The position numbers and the translations under genes were made by a program. This document shows, in pieces, positions 39,655 to 49,153 of a DNA stretch of 64,000 nucleotides. Under the pieces are notes generated by a model that saw only the letters and a list, made by a program, of their open reading frames with translations, did not search any database and was not told the DNA's origin. The stretch lies in the NCBI GenBank assembly GCA_033807775.1, contig CM066317.1, forward strand, positions 13,775,370 to 13,839,369, in the 5' to 3' direction. Positions within the stretch are counted from its first letter, which is position 1. Every line of letters begins with the position of its first letter. The stretch comes from Saussurea involucrata (Eukaryota > Streptophyta > Magnoliopsida > Asterales > Asteraceae).

Positions 39655-40464
39655 ATGTCGCTTTTGTCAAAAGGCGATTCGATTGAGATTCGAGAGGTGT
39701 GGAATGACAATCTCGAAGAAGAATTCGCATTGATCAGAGGCATCATCGATGATTTTCCTTACACAGCAATGGACACCGAATTTCCAGGAATTGTTCTTCG
39801 TCCCGTTGGAAATTTCAAGAACAGTAACGATTATCACTACCAGACGTTGAAAGACAACGTGGATATGCTCAAATTGATCCAATTAGGGTTAACTTTTTTC
39901 AATGATCAAGGAAATTTACCAACCTGTGGAACAGATAAGCATTGTATATGGCAATTCAATTTCAGAGAATTCAATGTGAATGATGATGTTTTTGCAAATG
40001 ATTCCGTTGAGCTTTTGAGACAAAGTGGTATTGATTTTAAGGAAAACAATGAAAAAGGAATCGATGCACGGAGATTTGGTGAGTTGTTGATGTCATCTGG
40101 GATTGTTTTGAATGATGGTGTTTATTGGGTTACTTTTCATAGTGGTTATGATTTTGGGTATTTGTTGAAGGTGTTAATTTGTCAGAATCTGCCTGAAACA
40201 CAATCTGGGTTCTTTAGTTTGATCAATATGTATTTTCCTACCATTTTTGATATTAAGCATTTGATGAAGTTTTGCAACTGTCTTCATGGTGGGTTGAACA
40301 AGCTAGCTGAACTGTTGGAAGTTGAAAGAATTGGTGTTTGCCATCAGGCTGGTTCTGATAGTTTGCTTACTGCTTGTACTTTCAGAAAGTTGAAAGATTG
40401 CTTCTTTAGTGGTTCGTTGGAGAAGTATGCCGGTGTTTTGTATGGTTTAGGTGTCGAGAATTAA
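39655..40464 (+). CDS. CAF1: CCR4-associated factor 1 (CAF1) deadenylase, single coding exon
   Basis: Poly(A)-specific ribonuclease subunit of the CCR4-NOT complex, which shortens mRNA tails in the cytoplasm. The 269-aa frame is uninterrupted, typical of intronless plant CAF1 genes. DEDDh exonuclease residues are visible: Asp40 and Glu42 in MDTEFPG, Asp166 in FHSGYDFGYLLK, His230 and Asp235 in CHQAGSDSLLT. Other family marks are DNVDMLKLIQLGLTF, QFNFREF, MYFPTIFDIKHLMKFC and GGLNKLAELLEVERIG. It most resembles the plant CAF1-9/10/11-type proteins in length and sequence, but I cannot fix the paralogue. The start at 39655 gives MSLLSKGDSIEIREVW, where the family's conserved IREVW block begins at about residue 10. 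Confidence 0.95.
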   Translation: MSLLSKGDSIEIREVWNDNLEEEFALIRGIIDDFPYTAMDTEFPGIVLRPVGNFKNSNDYHYQTLKDNVDMLKLIQLGLTFFNDQGNLPTCGTDKHCIWQFNFREFNVNDDVFANDSVELLRQSGIDFKENNEKGIDARRFGELLMSSGIVLNDGVYWVTFHSGYDFGYLLKVLICQNLPETQSGFFSLINMYFPTIFDIKHLMKFCNCLHGGLNKLAELLEVERIGVCHQAGSDSLLTACTFRKLKDCFFSGSLEKYAGVLYGLGVEN

Positions 40465-40697
40465 CAAATGATTGATGAAAAGAGTAGTTAGAAGAAATAA
40501 AAATACTTAATTTATGAAAGAAAGATGAGATATTGGTTTGTTTTGAGTTGTATGTGTGTTGTAAAGGCACCACAGTTTGTACACTTCTTGAGGGAAAAAG
40601 GTTATCTTTTGATCATGGGTTTCTCTTTTCTTTATAGCCTAATGTTATGGTTTCTACTTCATCCATGGTGTCCATTTTCTATGATTTAGATTCCTTA
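40465..40697 (+). other. CAF1 3' untranslated region and flank
   Basis: AT-rich sequence after the CAF1 stop. No further gene seen before the MITE at 40698. Confidence 0.5.
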
Positions 40698-40926
40698 AGG
40701 ATGCGTTTGGTATGCAGGCTGGTGAAAGTGAGGTTTAAGGTTAATATTTGACATGGGTAGTTTAGTAATTTACCAATCTTGTCTTGTATTCTTGATTTTT
40801 ATTCCATCTATTTTGGTGGGACAATTTTTTTGTTTTTCGGTTCTGTCCTGGTCTAGATTTTGCATCAACCACCAAATGTGGGACAAAAAGTTTTTGTTAT
40901 GTCATGTTTTGTGTACAAACACATCC
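40698..40926 (+). mobile_element. TIR element, family C copy 2
   Basis: Ends AGGATGCGTTTGGTATGC and GTGTACAAACACATCC, with TTA on both sides (40695-40697 and 40927-40929). The interior is homologous in reverse orientation to 9549-9784. Size and target fit a Tourist/PIF-type MITE. Confidence 0.7.
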
Positions 40927-41194
40927 TTAGCATTACTCGATGAATCAGTAAGTTGCGGATAGACAACAAAAAGATGCAGCCGGTTAGTATGTGATGGGTA
41001 TAATCGTTCATATCCAGGTCAGATTTCACGGCGAAGCAACTTTGATGGTTTTCATGCTTGCTTGCCGTTCTTGTCACGGGTATGTATCTTTTTGTTGATT
41101 GTTTTCCATCTTTTTGTGTTGCTTCATGAACATATTATTAATAGTGTAATCAAGATTCTTGGCAACATGTGCAAATGTGAAACGAACATGTCAG

Positions 41195-41629
41195 GGTAGT
41201 TTTTATCAGACGCTTACCCGGTAAGTGCTTATAGGCAAAAGACATCATCACATCAGTTACCTCACCGTATAACATCCTCGACCATCAAAATGGGGTGTTG
41301 GCAAGCATCTTAAACCTGGTAAGCTCTTACCGGGCAAGAGTCTTTTTCCAAACTTACCGGGTAAGGCTCTTGGTTCTTGTTATGTCTCTTACCGGGTAAG
41401 ATTATGTAACGTCCAGGCCAACTGTACCAAATTGTTCGCTTTATCCGCACACCTGGACTCACAGTTTTAAAACGCGTCTGATTAGAGGATGTATAAGTCC
41501 CTTGGAAGACAACCTACATTCCCCTCCCCAACCAATGTGGGATCTTACTAATTATCGGTTTTGTCAAGCTTAATCAATAAGGTAATCGATATTGGTAAGC
41601 GCTTACCCAGTATGCGGTTGGTACACTAA
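41195..41629. mobile_element. Harbinger-type MITE with CCGGGTAAG repeats
   Basis: Carries ACGCTTACCCGGTAAGTGC at the left, AAGCTCTTACCGGGCAAGAG and TTACCGGGTAAG in the middle and GGTAAGCGCTTACCCAG at the right. A block at about 41406-41575 that starts TGTAACGTCCAGGCC has a different look and is probably a later insertion. The ends are approximate. Confidence 0.55.
41406..41575. repeat. Possible LTR-like fragment nested in the MITE
   Basis: TGTAACGTCCAGGCC... through CCAACCAATGTGGGATC resembles the kind of sequence found in plant LTRs and TRIMs. No clear CA end or target duplication was found, so this is tentative. Confidence 0.3.
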
Positions 41630-42513
41630 GGGGCTGTTTACCAAAATTTTCATTAAGTCCTGTATGGATAAATTTGTCAGTCTGGTTAAATTTATCTGTC
41701 CGGATAAATTGTTCTTGTTGTTTACTTTTTTTATCTGAATCACAAGTCTGAATAACAGAAATGACGAATTTACCCCTATTGAGAAAAAAGATAACAAAGA
41801 ATCAAAAAGCTATTCATAATAAACAATGAACAATGAACAAAATCAGAACAATGAACAATCAAAGAATCAACAAACTATCCACAATCAAAATATAAACAAT
41901 GAACAAAAATCTGTGAAACTACCTTCAATGAACAAACTCAGAACAATGAGCAAAATTTATGAAACTATCAACAATGTAACTACCAAAATTTATGAAACTA
42001 CCAACAAAGAGCAAAGTTGATGAAACTACCAAGAATGTAAACAAGGAAACCTGCAGAAAATCAACAGTTCTGAGAGGGTAAGCAAGACACAAATGAAAAA
42101 AAAAGAAATCCATAACTCTAGCTACGGTTTGAAGGGAATCGACAGGTAGGATAAGGAGTCGCCGCAACCGAAGACAATCGCCGCTAGAGTGAGGTGCTGG
42201 TGCTGCCGATGCCGCCTGCGTCGCCGGAGAAGAAACCATGGTCGGAGAAATCTTGGAGAGCGAACTGGGAAATGGAGGCGATGGAGGCGACAATTGAGAG
42301 AGAGAGGGAGAAATGAGAAATAGGGTTATGTTATTTCAAGGGTAAAATGGTCACTTTTTTCATTCTTTCATCTTAATGTGGACAAGAGCTAAAAATATAC
42401 TGAGCGAATAAGCCGTTAGCTGTCTCATTAAGTCATAAGTAAACACCTAAATTTGTCTGTGCGAATAAGCTATTTCCTTCATTAAGCCCAATAAGTCACA
42501 AGTAAACAGGCCC
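41630..42513. mobile_element. PIF/Harbinger-type non-autonomous element, family B copy 2
   Basis: Ends GGGGCTGTTTACCAAAATTTTC and ACAAGTAAACAGGCCC, flanked by TAA (41627-41629 and 42514-42516). The ends correspond, in reverse order, to those of 12127-13015: the GTATGGATAAATTTGTC side here matches the 3' side there, and the CGAATAAGC side matches the 5' side. It is 884 bp. The minus-strand frame at 41925-42293 is Pro/Ala/Ser-rich and unrecognised. A block at about 42110-42300 (ATCGCCGCTAGAG, GCGTCGCCGGAG, GGAGGCGATGGAGGCGA) is much more GC-rich than its surroundings and could be captured gene sequence. Confidence 0.82.
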
Positions 42514-42516
42514 TAA

Positions 42517-43059
42517 CCCCTTACTTTTGTTTCAGGTTTAGTGATGAAGTCAGATGTAGAGCTTTAATTAGTAGATGTAAAATTCTGGCATCTATATTAA
42601 GCCCTTATCAATATATTGCTTCTTGTGGTGTGAGTTGTGGCTCTTTTGGACCTCTCTTCAGCTGGTATAATTTCTCGGGATGGGGTTGACTTCTCACGAG
42701 ACCAACCTGTTTTCGTGAGCCCATGTGACCAACTGTGAACTCGGGCTCGGGGTTGAGTTCTCGTGAGACCAACACGAAAATAGACCCATGTGACTACTGA
42801 GAAGGCACAAGAACACACCAAGCCTTCACAACCTTAGGTGTTTTTTGTACCTTCATGTGTTATGCTAAGGTTCACTGCTATTTTTTGTTACCTTCATGTC
42901 AAATTAAAGCTCTAAAACCTTTCGCAATCCTTTCACACACTTGCCTCATCCTCGCTCGTCACGTCCATGTAGCAAACACATCGTATAAACCCGATCTTTC
43001 TTTTAACGTGTATTGGTTCTAAATCTTTTTAGCCGAACATCCTCTAACATCCTTATTAA
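42517..43059. other. Intergenic, no gene seen
   Basis: Contains two copies of a GAGACCAAC-containing block (GACTTCTCACGAGACCAACC at 42687 and GAGTTCTCGTGAGACCAACA at 42754), a local duplication of about 65 bp. The rest is unremarkable. Confidence 0.5.
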
Positions 43060-43329
43060 TTGCTTTTAGAGTAAACTACGATTTTCGTCCCTGTGGTTTA
43101 ATGGTTATAACCATTTTCGTCCCTGTGGTATAAAAATTGCTTTTTTCATCCTTGTTGTTTTCAATTGCTTCCATTTTCATCCTTAAAGCTAACACTGTTA
43201 AATTAAACCGTTAAAAAGTCCAAAAAACTAATTTAAGAAATTACATATTTAGTCCTTGTGGTATGTAAAGTTTCAAATATTTATCCTTTGAGTTTCATTT
43301 ATTACATTAGTAACTATAAATTTGCCATA

Positions 43330-43375
43330 TAGCTATATATATATATATATATATTGTATTCTTTTTACTTTTTCG

Positions 43376-43427
<52 letters not shown>

Positions 43428-43715
43428 AAGGGTTCAATTGAGAAGTCTAAATATTTTGAGAAATAGAGAAGTAAAAAAACACGGGAGTGTTCATATATGA
43501 ACGTTCATATATAAACAGTCATATATGAACGTTCATATAACAGTCATATATGAACGTTCATATATGAACATTCATATATGAACACTCCAACGTTCATATA
43601 TGAACGTTCATATAACAGTCATATATGAACACTCCCGTGTTTTTTTACTTCTCCATTTCTCAAAATATTTAGACTTCTCAAATGAACCTAACACTATATA
43701 TATATATATATATAT
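43330..43715. repeat. (TA)n microsatellites around a hairpin element
   Basis: TA runs at about 43331-43356, 43376-43424 and 43694-43715. The last two flank the inverted-repeat element at 43426-43693. Confidence 0.8.
43426..43693. mobile_element. Microsatellite-inserted inverted-repeat element, copy 2
   Basis: The left arm begins GGAAGGGTTCAATTGAGAAG and continues through AAAAAAACACGGGAGTGTTC. The right arm is its near-perfect complement, ending CTTCTCAAATGAACC. The loop is made of repeated TCATATATGAACGT palindromes. Both sides are (TA)n. Confidence 0.75.
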
Positions 43716-43774
43716 TATGTGTGTGTGTGTTTATTTTAATTTAAATATCAAACAAATTTGATTAATAAATAAAA

Positions 43775-44839
43775 GAGTAAACTACAATTTTGGTCCCTGG
43801 TGTATACCAAAATCACCGAAAGTGGTCCCTAAACTTCAAAAACGACATTTTTCGTCCCTGGTCTCCTTATTTTGCTATGAAAATGGTCCCTAGCTACAGT
43901 AGCTCCGTTAAAAACCCAGTTAAGTTAGGGGTATTTTCGTCTTTTTATCCAATTTTTGTCCTTTTCTGTTAAAAAATTAATAAAATATTTTATTTTATAT
44001 ATTATACTATATTAATATTATATATATATATATATAAATATTAGAGTAAATATTAATATATGTATATACACACGACACAACGTCTTCTCCGGCACCACCT
44101 CCGGCGACTACACCACCACCATCACCACCATAACCCAGATCTGCTGTGAAACCACCATCACCACCATAACCCAGATCTGCTGTGAAACCCGATTATGGGT
44201 GTTCAAGGCGGAGAGATGATGTGGATTATGTTTGTCCTCCTCTTTTCCCTGATATTCTCCTCAATTTTCCCCCTAATTTTTCTTGCTTTTCTGGTGGTGG
44301 CTCCTCCTCTCCTCTACCTTTTTCTTCTTCTCTCCACTTTTCATCAAAAAAGAGAGATGTAGTGAAGTTTTGAGACAGAGAAATCGAGACAGAGAGAGCG
44401 AGAGACGGAAAAGAGAGACGGAGAAGAGAGACAGAGAGAGCGAGAGACAGAGAAGATGACGGTGAGGGTAGGTGTCGTCGACGACCAGTCGCCGGAGGTG
44501 CGACGGCGGCTGGGTTTTCTTCCTGACCACTCATCAGGTGGTGATGGTGGTGGAGTGGTTATGGTGGTGATGGTGGTTTCTCCACCACTATATATATATA
44601 TAATATAAATATATAAAATATAAAATATAAAATATTTTATTTTAATAGAAAAAGAGCCAAAAAATGTAAAAAGACCATTTTGCCCCTAACTTAACTGGGT
44701 TTTAACGGAGTTATTGTAGCTAGGGACCATTTTCATAGCAAAATAAGGAGATCTGGGACAAAAAAATGTCGTTTTTGAAGTTTAGGGACCACTTTCGGTG
44801 ATTTTGGTATACACCAGGGACCAAAATTGTAGTTTACTC
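43775..44839. mobile_element. MULE element, family D, nested inside 43069-46359
   Basis: Ends GAGTAAACTACAATTTTGGT and CCAAAATTGTAGTTTACTC, perfect 9-bp duplication TAAATAAAA (43766-43774 and 44840-44848). TIRs are about 150 bp and nearly perfect. The interior (about 44070-44560) is a GC-richer block with CACCACCATCACCACC repeats, a 32-bp direct repeat (ACCACCATCACCACCATAAC onward, about 44125 and 44151) and GAGACAGAGAGAGCGAGAG. It could be captured gene leader sequence; no defensible ORF. Confidence 0.9.
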
Positions 44840-45034
44840 TAAATAAAAAGTAAAGTTTAAATGAAAATTTGGAATAGTGGAATAAAGTGCATTTAATAAA
44901 AACGGTTGGTTGGTATAAAATAAAACATTTTTTTCTTGAATTTTATTAAACTTCATATAAACATTTAAAATAAATAAAAATCTTAAGTAAATCAAGAAGT
45001 AAAAAAACTATTAATTTTAGGAGATTTCAACTTA

Positions 45035-45222
45035 AAACTTGTCTTACCCGGTAAGCGAGGACGTGAGGTGACAACTCTTACCACGGTTAGCGTTTACTGG
45101 GTAAATTGTTGCATACGATACATTTTTGGTGAACTAAAATTTACCAGTTAAGTGAGTGACAGTGTTAAATTTTGTCAGTAAGCACTTACTATGGTAAACG
45201 TTTGGTAAACCGTATCTTAATA
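45035..45222. mobile_element. Harbinger-type MITE with CCGGTAAG repeats
   Basis: TTACCCGGTAAGCGAGG at the left, ACAACTCTTACCACGGTTAGCG and AATTGTTGCATACGATAC in the middle, and GGTAAACGTTTGGTAAACC at the right. The middle motifs are shared with 47190-47405 and 49806-50049. Ends approximate. Confidence 0.6.
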
Positions 45223-45450
45223 ATTTCATTTATTATATTAGCTATAGTTTTATTTAACTTAAAAAAAGGATATCATTTATTGTTAATCATAGCTTACTAA
45301 TATGATAAATGAAATTATTAAATTAAAATTATTGATAAATAACTAATATTTTTCTCTAAGTTTTATATTCAAATCTCTTAAAATATAATACTTATTTATT
45401 TATTTATTGACTTGAGTTTTTTATTTATTTTAAATTATCATATGAAGAAC

Positions 45451-45877
45451 TGTGGGGTGTAAACGAGTCGAGTCGAACTCGATTAACTTTTTCAAAGTCG
45501 GGCTCGAGCTCGAATATTTTTTCAATGTTTGAGCTCGAGTTCGATGCTCGTTTATGAGCTCGAATTCGAGATCGGTTAACTTGTTTATTTACTCAAACTC
45601 GATGATATTTATATTTTAATTATATAATTTGTAAACATATAAATATGTCTAGCTCGAAGTGTATGCTCGAATGGCTCGACTCGACTCGTAAATTTTAATT
45701 GAGCATTCGAACAAGCCGAGTCGAACATTGGTGTTATGGAGCTCGACTCATTAATTTAAGCGAGCTTTATTTTGTGTTCGAGATCGATTCGAGCTTTAAA
45801 ATTATTCGGTTCGAGCTTGCAATAAACGAGCTCGAGCTCGAGTAGCTCGTTAAAAACTCGACTCGTTAACACCCCTC
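45451..45877. mobile_element. Non-autonomous hAT element, family E copy 1
   Basis: Left end TGTGGGGTGTAAACGAGTCG, right end GACTCGTTAACACCCCTC, flanked by TGAAGAAC/TGAAGAAG (45443-45450 and 45878-45885; 7 of 8 match). The interior is saturated with GAGCTCGA words and their complement. Same family as 53207-53634. Confidence 0.8.
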
Positions 45878-46020
45878 TGAAGAAGTTTAATATGATTAAA
45901 AAAATTAGTTTTATTTTATACCAACTAGTTGTTTTTATTAAATGCACTTTACTCTCACCATTCCATATTTTAATTTAAACTTTTTTATTAATTAACCAAA
46001 TTTGTTTAATATTTAAATTA

Positions 46021-46051
<31 letters not shown>

Positions 46052-46504
46052 ATATATGTATATATATATAGTTATAAAATATAATAAAAAAAAAGAAAAA
46101 CAGAAAAATACAATATATATATATATATATATATATACCAAATTTATTGAAATTTAAGGATAAATATTTAAAAAGGTCTAAATATGTATTTTTCCAAATC
46201 AACTTTTGACATTTTAACGGCCTTACCTAACAGTGTTAAATGCAAGGACGAAAATGAAAACAATTGAAAACTACAAGGATAAAAAAAGCAGTTTTTAAAC
46301 CACAGGGACGAAAACCGTTATCAACATCAAACCACAAGAACAAAAATCGTAGTTTACTCTTGCTTTTAATTTGATATGGCTTTAACTTGGAAGAATCTTC
46401 CTTGCACATTTCTATCTAATTTGAGGGCATGAATTCTCATGTTTTATTGCGAGTTTTCTTGTAAAACTTATGGATTATGTTCCGGGTTCTCTTCAAAATT
46501 TTCT

Positions 46505-46868
46505 TAGGAAGCGTTTGGTTTGATGGAATGGTTTTGTGGAATTTAGAAATTGGAGGAATTTTGATTTGGAATGGAATTAAATTTCAATCTTTATAAATAA
46601 TTTATTAAAACAATTATAAGTAGTTATAAAAATAATTAATTTACCTTTTTATTGATTGATTATTATAAACAAATGTTTTTAACAGATAATAATATTATTA
46701 CATACAAATCCTACGAAATCCCATAAAATACCATCAACACAGGATTTCAAAATCCTATGTTCGTAGGAAATTGTGGGATTTCAAATCCAGAAAATCTTTC
46801 AAACCAAACATCGGATTGAAATAAAATTCAATTCCAAATCTAATCCAATCATGCAAACTAAACCGAAC
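46505..46868. mobile_element. TIR element (GCGTTTGGTTTGATGGAATGG)
   Basis: The left part (GGAAGCGTTTGGTTTGATGG) is opposed by CATGCAAACTAAACCGAACC at the right. The GGAATTTAGAAATTGGAGG-type and CAATTCCAAATCTAATCC-type sequences extend the inverted repeat. Class uncertain and borders approximate. Confidence 0.45.
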
Positions 46869-46913
46869 CAACTTTTTGGTTCACTTTCCTTGTAAAACAA
46901 ATGGATTATTTGC

Positions 46914-47043
46914 TTTTGGCCTAGCGGTATGTGAACCTTCGTCCTCGTAGAAGGTCAAGGGTTCAAACCTCACCAAAGATGAGGAGGGTGTGTAAGTTTA
47001 ATTGTTGCATTTGCCGTATATGAATATCATATACTTCAAAAAA
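46914..47043 (+). repeat. tRNA-derived SINE, family A, copy 3
   Basis: A box TGGCCTAGCGGT, B box GGGTTCAAACCTC, then GAGGGTGTGTAAGTTTAATT and TTGCCGTATATGAATATC, ending in an A-run. A duplication AAATGGATTAT is present at 46899-46909 and 47044-47054 (with a few further shared bases TTTGC). The best-preserved copy of family A in the window. Confidence 0.85.
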
Positions 47044-47189
47044 AAATGGATTATGTTTGCGGTTACGTGCACACGCACCATGTATGTTTTCTTTTGTTAT
47101 TGTTATTTTAAAGCTTGTTTACAATAGAGGTAAATGGCGAAATGTCGATATCATGACCCATACCATCACGGCATCACCAGATACATTCA

Positions 47190-47405
47190 GGGACCGTTAC
47201 CAAACACTTATTCAAGTAAGCACTTCTCAAGTCGCATTCATCTTACTGACCAAGAATCTTACTCCATAAAAGCTAAGGAGGACCGAGAGTCTTACCATAT
47301 AAGTGAAATCAGCAACTCTTATCACGGTTAGAGGATACCGGTAAATTTTTTGCATACGATGCCGTTTTGATGGGTTAAAATCTTATCCGGCAAGTAACAG
47401 TGTTA
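47190..47405. mobile_element. Harbinger-type MITE, diverged
   Basis: Begins GGGACCGTTACCAAACACTT and carries CCAAGAATCTTACTCC, CCGAGAGTCTTACC, AACTCTTATCACGGTTAG and TTGCATACGATGCCGTTTTG, all matched in 49806-50049. The right end is unclear. Confidence 0.6.
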
Positions 47406-47807
47406 AATTTACAGATCCACAATTGAAATGACACAATTTGACATACATAATTATTACATTTTTTTGCCAACCAAATGACGTCTTTACCCTTTTTTTCATA
47501 ACTGTTAAATATTTGTAAATTAATTAATGGTAAACTTGAAATGACAGGCATCTCCAAATGATTTCTAAATCCGTTGATTACGGGACTTCACTAAAATCCC
47601 GGGATTTCAAATCCAATTCCCGCAAACCAAACGGGTTCTTAGGTCTTTATTTATACACGGTGCTTTTCATAACATGTTTATGCATCCATAATGCCAGAAA
47701 GAAGCCACAAGGATGTTCAGATTAGAGAAAGTAACCACTTCTGAATGATTAAGACTACAAAGATCCAAATAAGAGTCCACAAATCCTAAATTAACATAAA
47801 CTCATTG

Positions 47808-47850
<43 letters not shown>

Positions 47851-48468
47851 CATCTGCATCAAAGAACAAAAGATATCACAGTTAAACACAGCGGGCGCGG
47901 ATCCAAAAACTTTTTTGAACGGAGGTGCAAAATAATTGACTATACAATATAACAAAAAATAACTATAAAAAGTACGCTTTAATTAAAAATGACATGCAAG
48001 TGAACTTTTGCAACACCCAAATAGTTTTTTCCTGTAATGGCAAATGCAATGACACTAGCAGTAGACTGTAGACACTCTTTTATAAACTTAGGGCCTGTTT
48101 GTTAGCAGCTTAATGAGCTTAATAAGCTTAATGGGACTCACAGCTTATTTGGTCAGCTTGGTAGTGGCTTAATGATATAGAAAGTGGTTTATTCAGTAAG
48201 CTTCTAGGGGGGCAAAATATAGGCAGACCTTTCCACCATCCCAGAAAGTAGAAAAACTGTTCTCCTGAACACTTTTTCCGGCTTGCAAAAAAGTGATGCA
48301 TTCTATACCCCACAGTATCAAACTATATATGACAATCCAGTGCACATACTCAGAGAGCATGACTCTACATAAAGAAGCAACTTTAATACAAATTGGTCAT
48401 ACAAAATCCGAGTACATTGCAATTGTGTTGTATATTCCATCGAAATAAGGTAGTGAAAATAAGTAATA
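47406..48468. other. Intergenic with a GA microsatellite
   Basis: No gene seen. A (GA)n run lies at about 47813-47846. At 48090-48200 a head resembling a TIR element (GGGCCTGTTTGTTAGCAGC, repeated GCTTAATG) has no visible right end. Confidence 0.6.
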
Positions 48469-48698
48469 CGCCCTCCATCCCGAAATAAATGTACACAATG
48501 GAAAATTCACAGTTTTAGGAATGTGTAATTGTTACACTTTTCAATTAAAAAAGGCAATTTTACCCCTAATTGCAGAGAGAGAAAATTTCTCCATCTCATA
48601 ATTAAGGGTAGGATGGGAAAGTATACTTTTACTTTTGAAAGTTGACATTATTCTGGGACAAACTAAATTAGTAATGTAAACGATTGGGAAGGAGGGAG
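48469..48698. mobile_element. Stowaway MITE
   Basis: CGCCCTCCATCCCGAAATAA at the left and GATTGGGAAGGAGGGAG at the right, flanked by TA (48467-48468 and 48699-48700). Internal TTGTTACACTTTT and AATTAAGGGTAGGATGGG match the other Stowaway copies in the window. Confidence 0.8.
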
Positions 48699-48699
48699 T

Positions 48700-49153
48700 A
48701 TGTGCAAAAAAAAAGCTAAATTGAATAACACGAGATAGGCCCATGCATGTAGGTGGTGTACAAAGTAGAATCTCCAAAGGATTTTACTAAAGAACGAACG
48801 ATGGCTTCATCAAGGGTTAAAGTCGAACAGCTTTGACTTACATTGACCCTAGCAAAAGGATGAAATTTAGGTAAAAGAATTCCTCAAACAAATGGCTGTG
48901 ACTATCCTTGCGACTCTGCTTGGGAACTAACTGATAAGCTAGTATGTTTGGTAAAAACTAGCTGATAATGTAAAATGACCTAAAAAGACGTGTTGAAAAT
49001 TAAATGGGAAACAATATTATTTTAATTCCAAGAAATAATTATATGCGTGTAGATCTATTGGGAAAATGAAAAATGTAGAATGAGCTTTAGAAACAAAGGG
49101 AACAGAATTTAGGCAGAAAACATGATGGCAAATGGCGAAATACAAACCTTATA
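48700..49153 (-). other. Downstream flank of the FDM gene
   Basis: Probable 3' untranslated region of the minus-strand FDM gene just below 49154, then noncoding sequence. No other gene seen. Confidence 0.5.

Larger units (their letters stand above)
43069..46359. mobile_element. Mutator-like (MULE) element, family D, with nested insertions
   Basis: Ends GAGTAAACTACGATTTTCGT and AAAATCGTAGTTTACTC, with a perfect 9-bp duplication TTGCTTTTA (43060-43068 and 46360-46368), the length made by Mutator transposases. Long TIRs include TTCGTCCCTGTGGT and its complement. It encloses a (TA)n-borne hairpin (43426-43693), a second family-D MULE (43775-44839), a Harbinger-type MITE (about 45035-45220) and a hAT element (45451-45877). 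No transposase was found. Confidence 0.9.

Noticed and set aside
41925..42293. 122-codon minus-strand frame inside the family-B element
   Set aside because: Pro/Ala/Ser-rich start and then hydrophobic filler; no homologue recognised. Noted only as possible captured DNA.
44226..44534. Ser/Leu-rich frames inside the inner MULE
   Set aside because: Produced by GAGA/CTCT runs; several frames are open at once.
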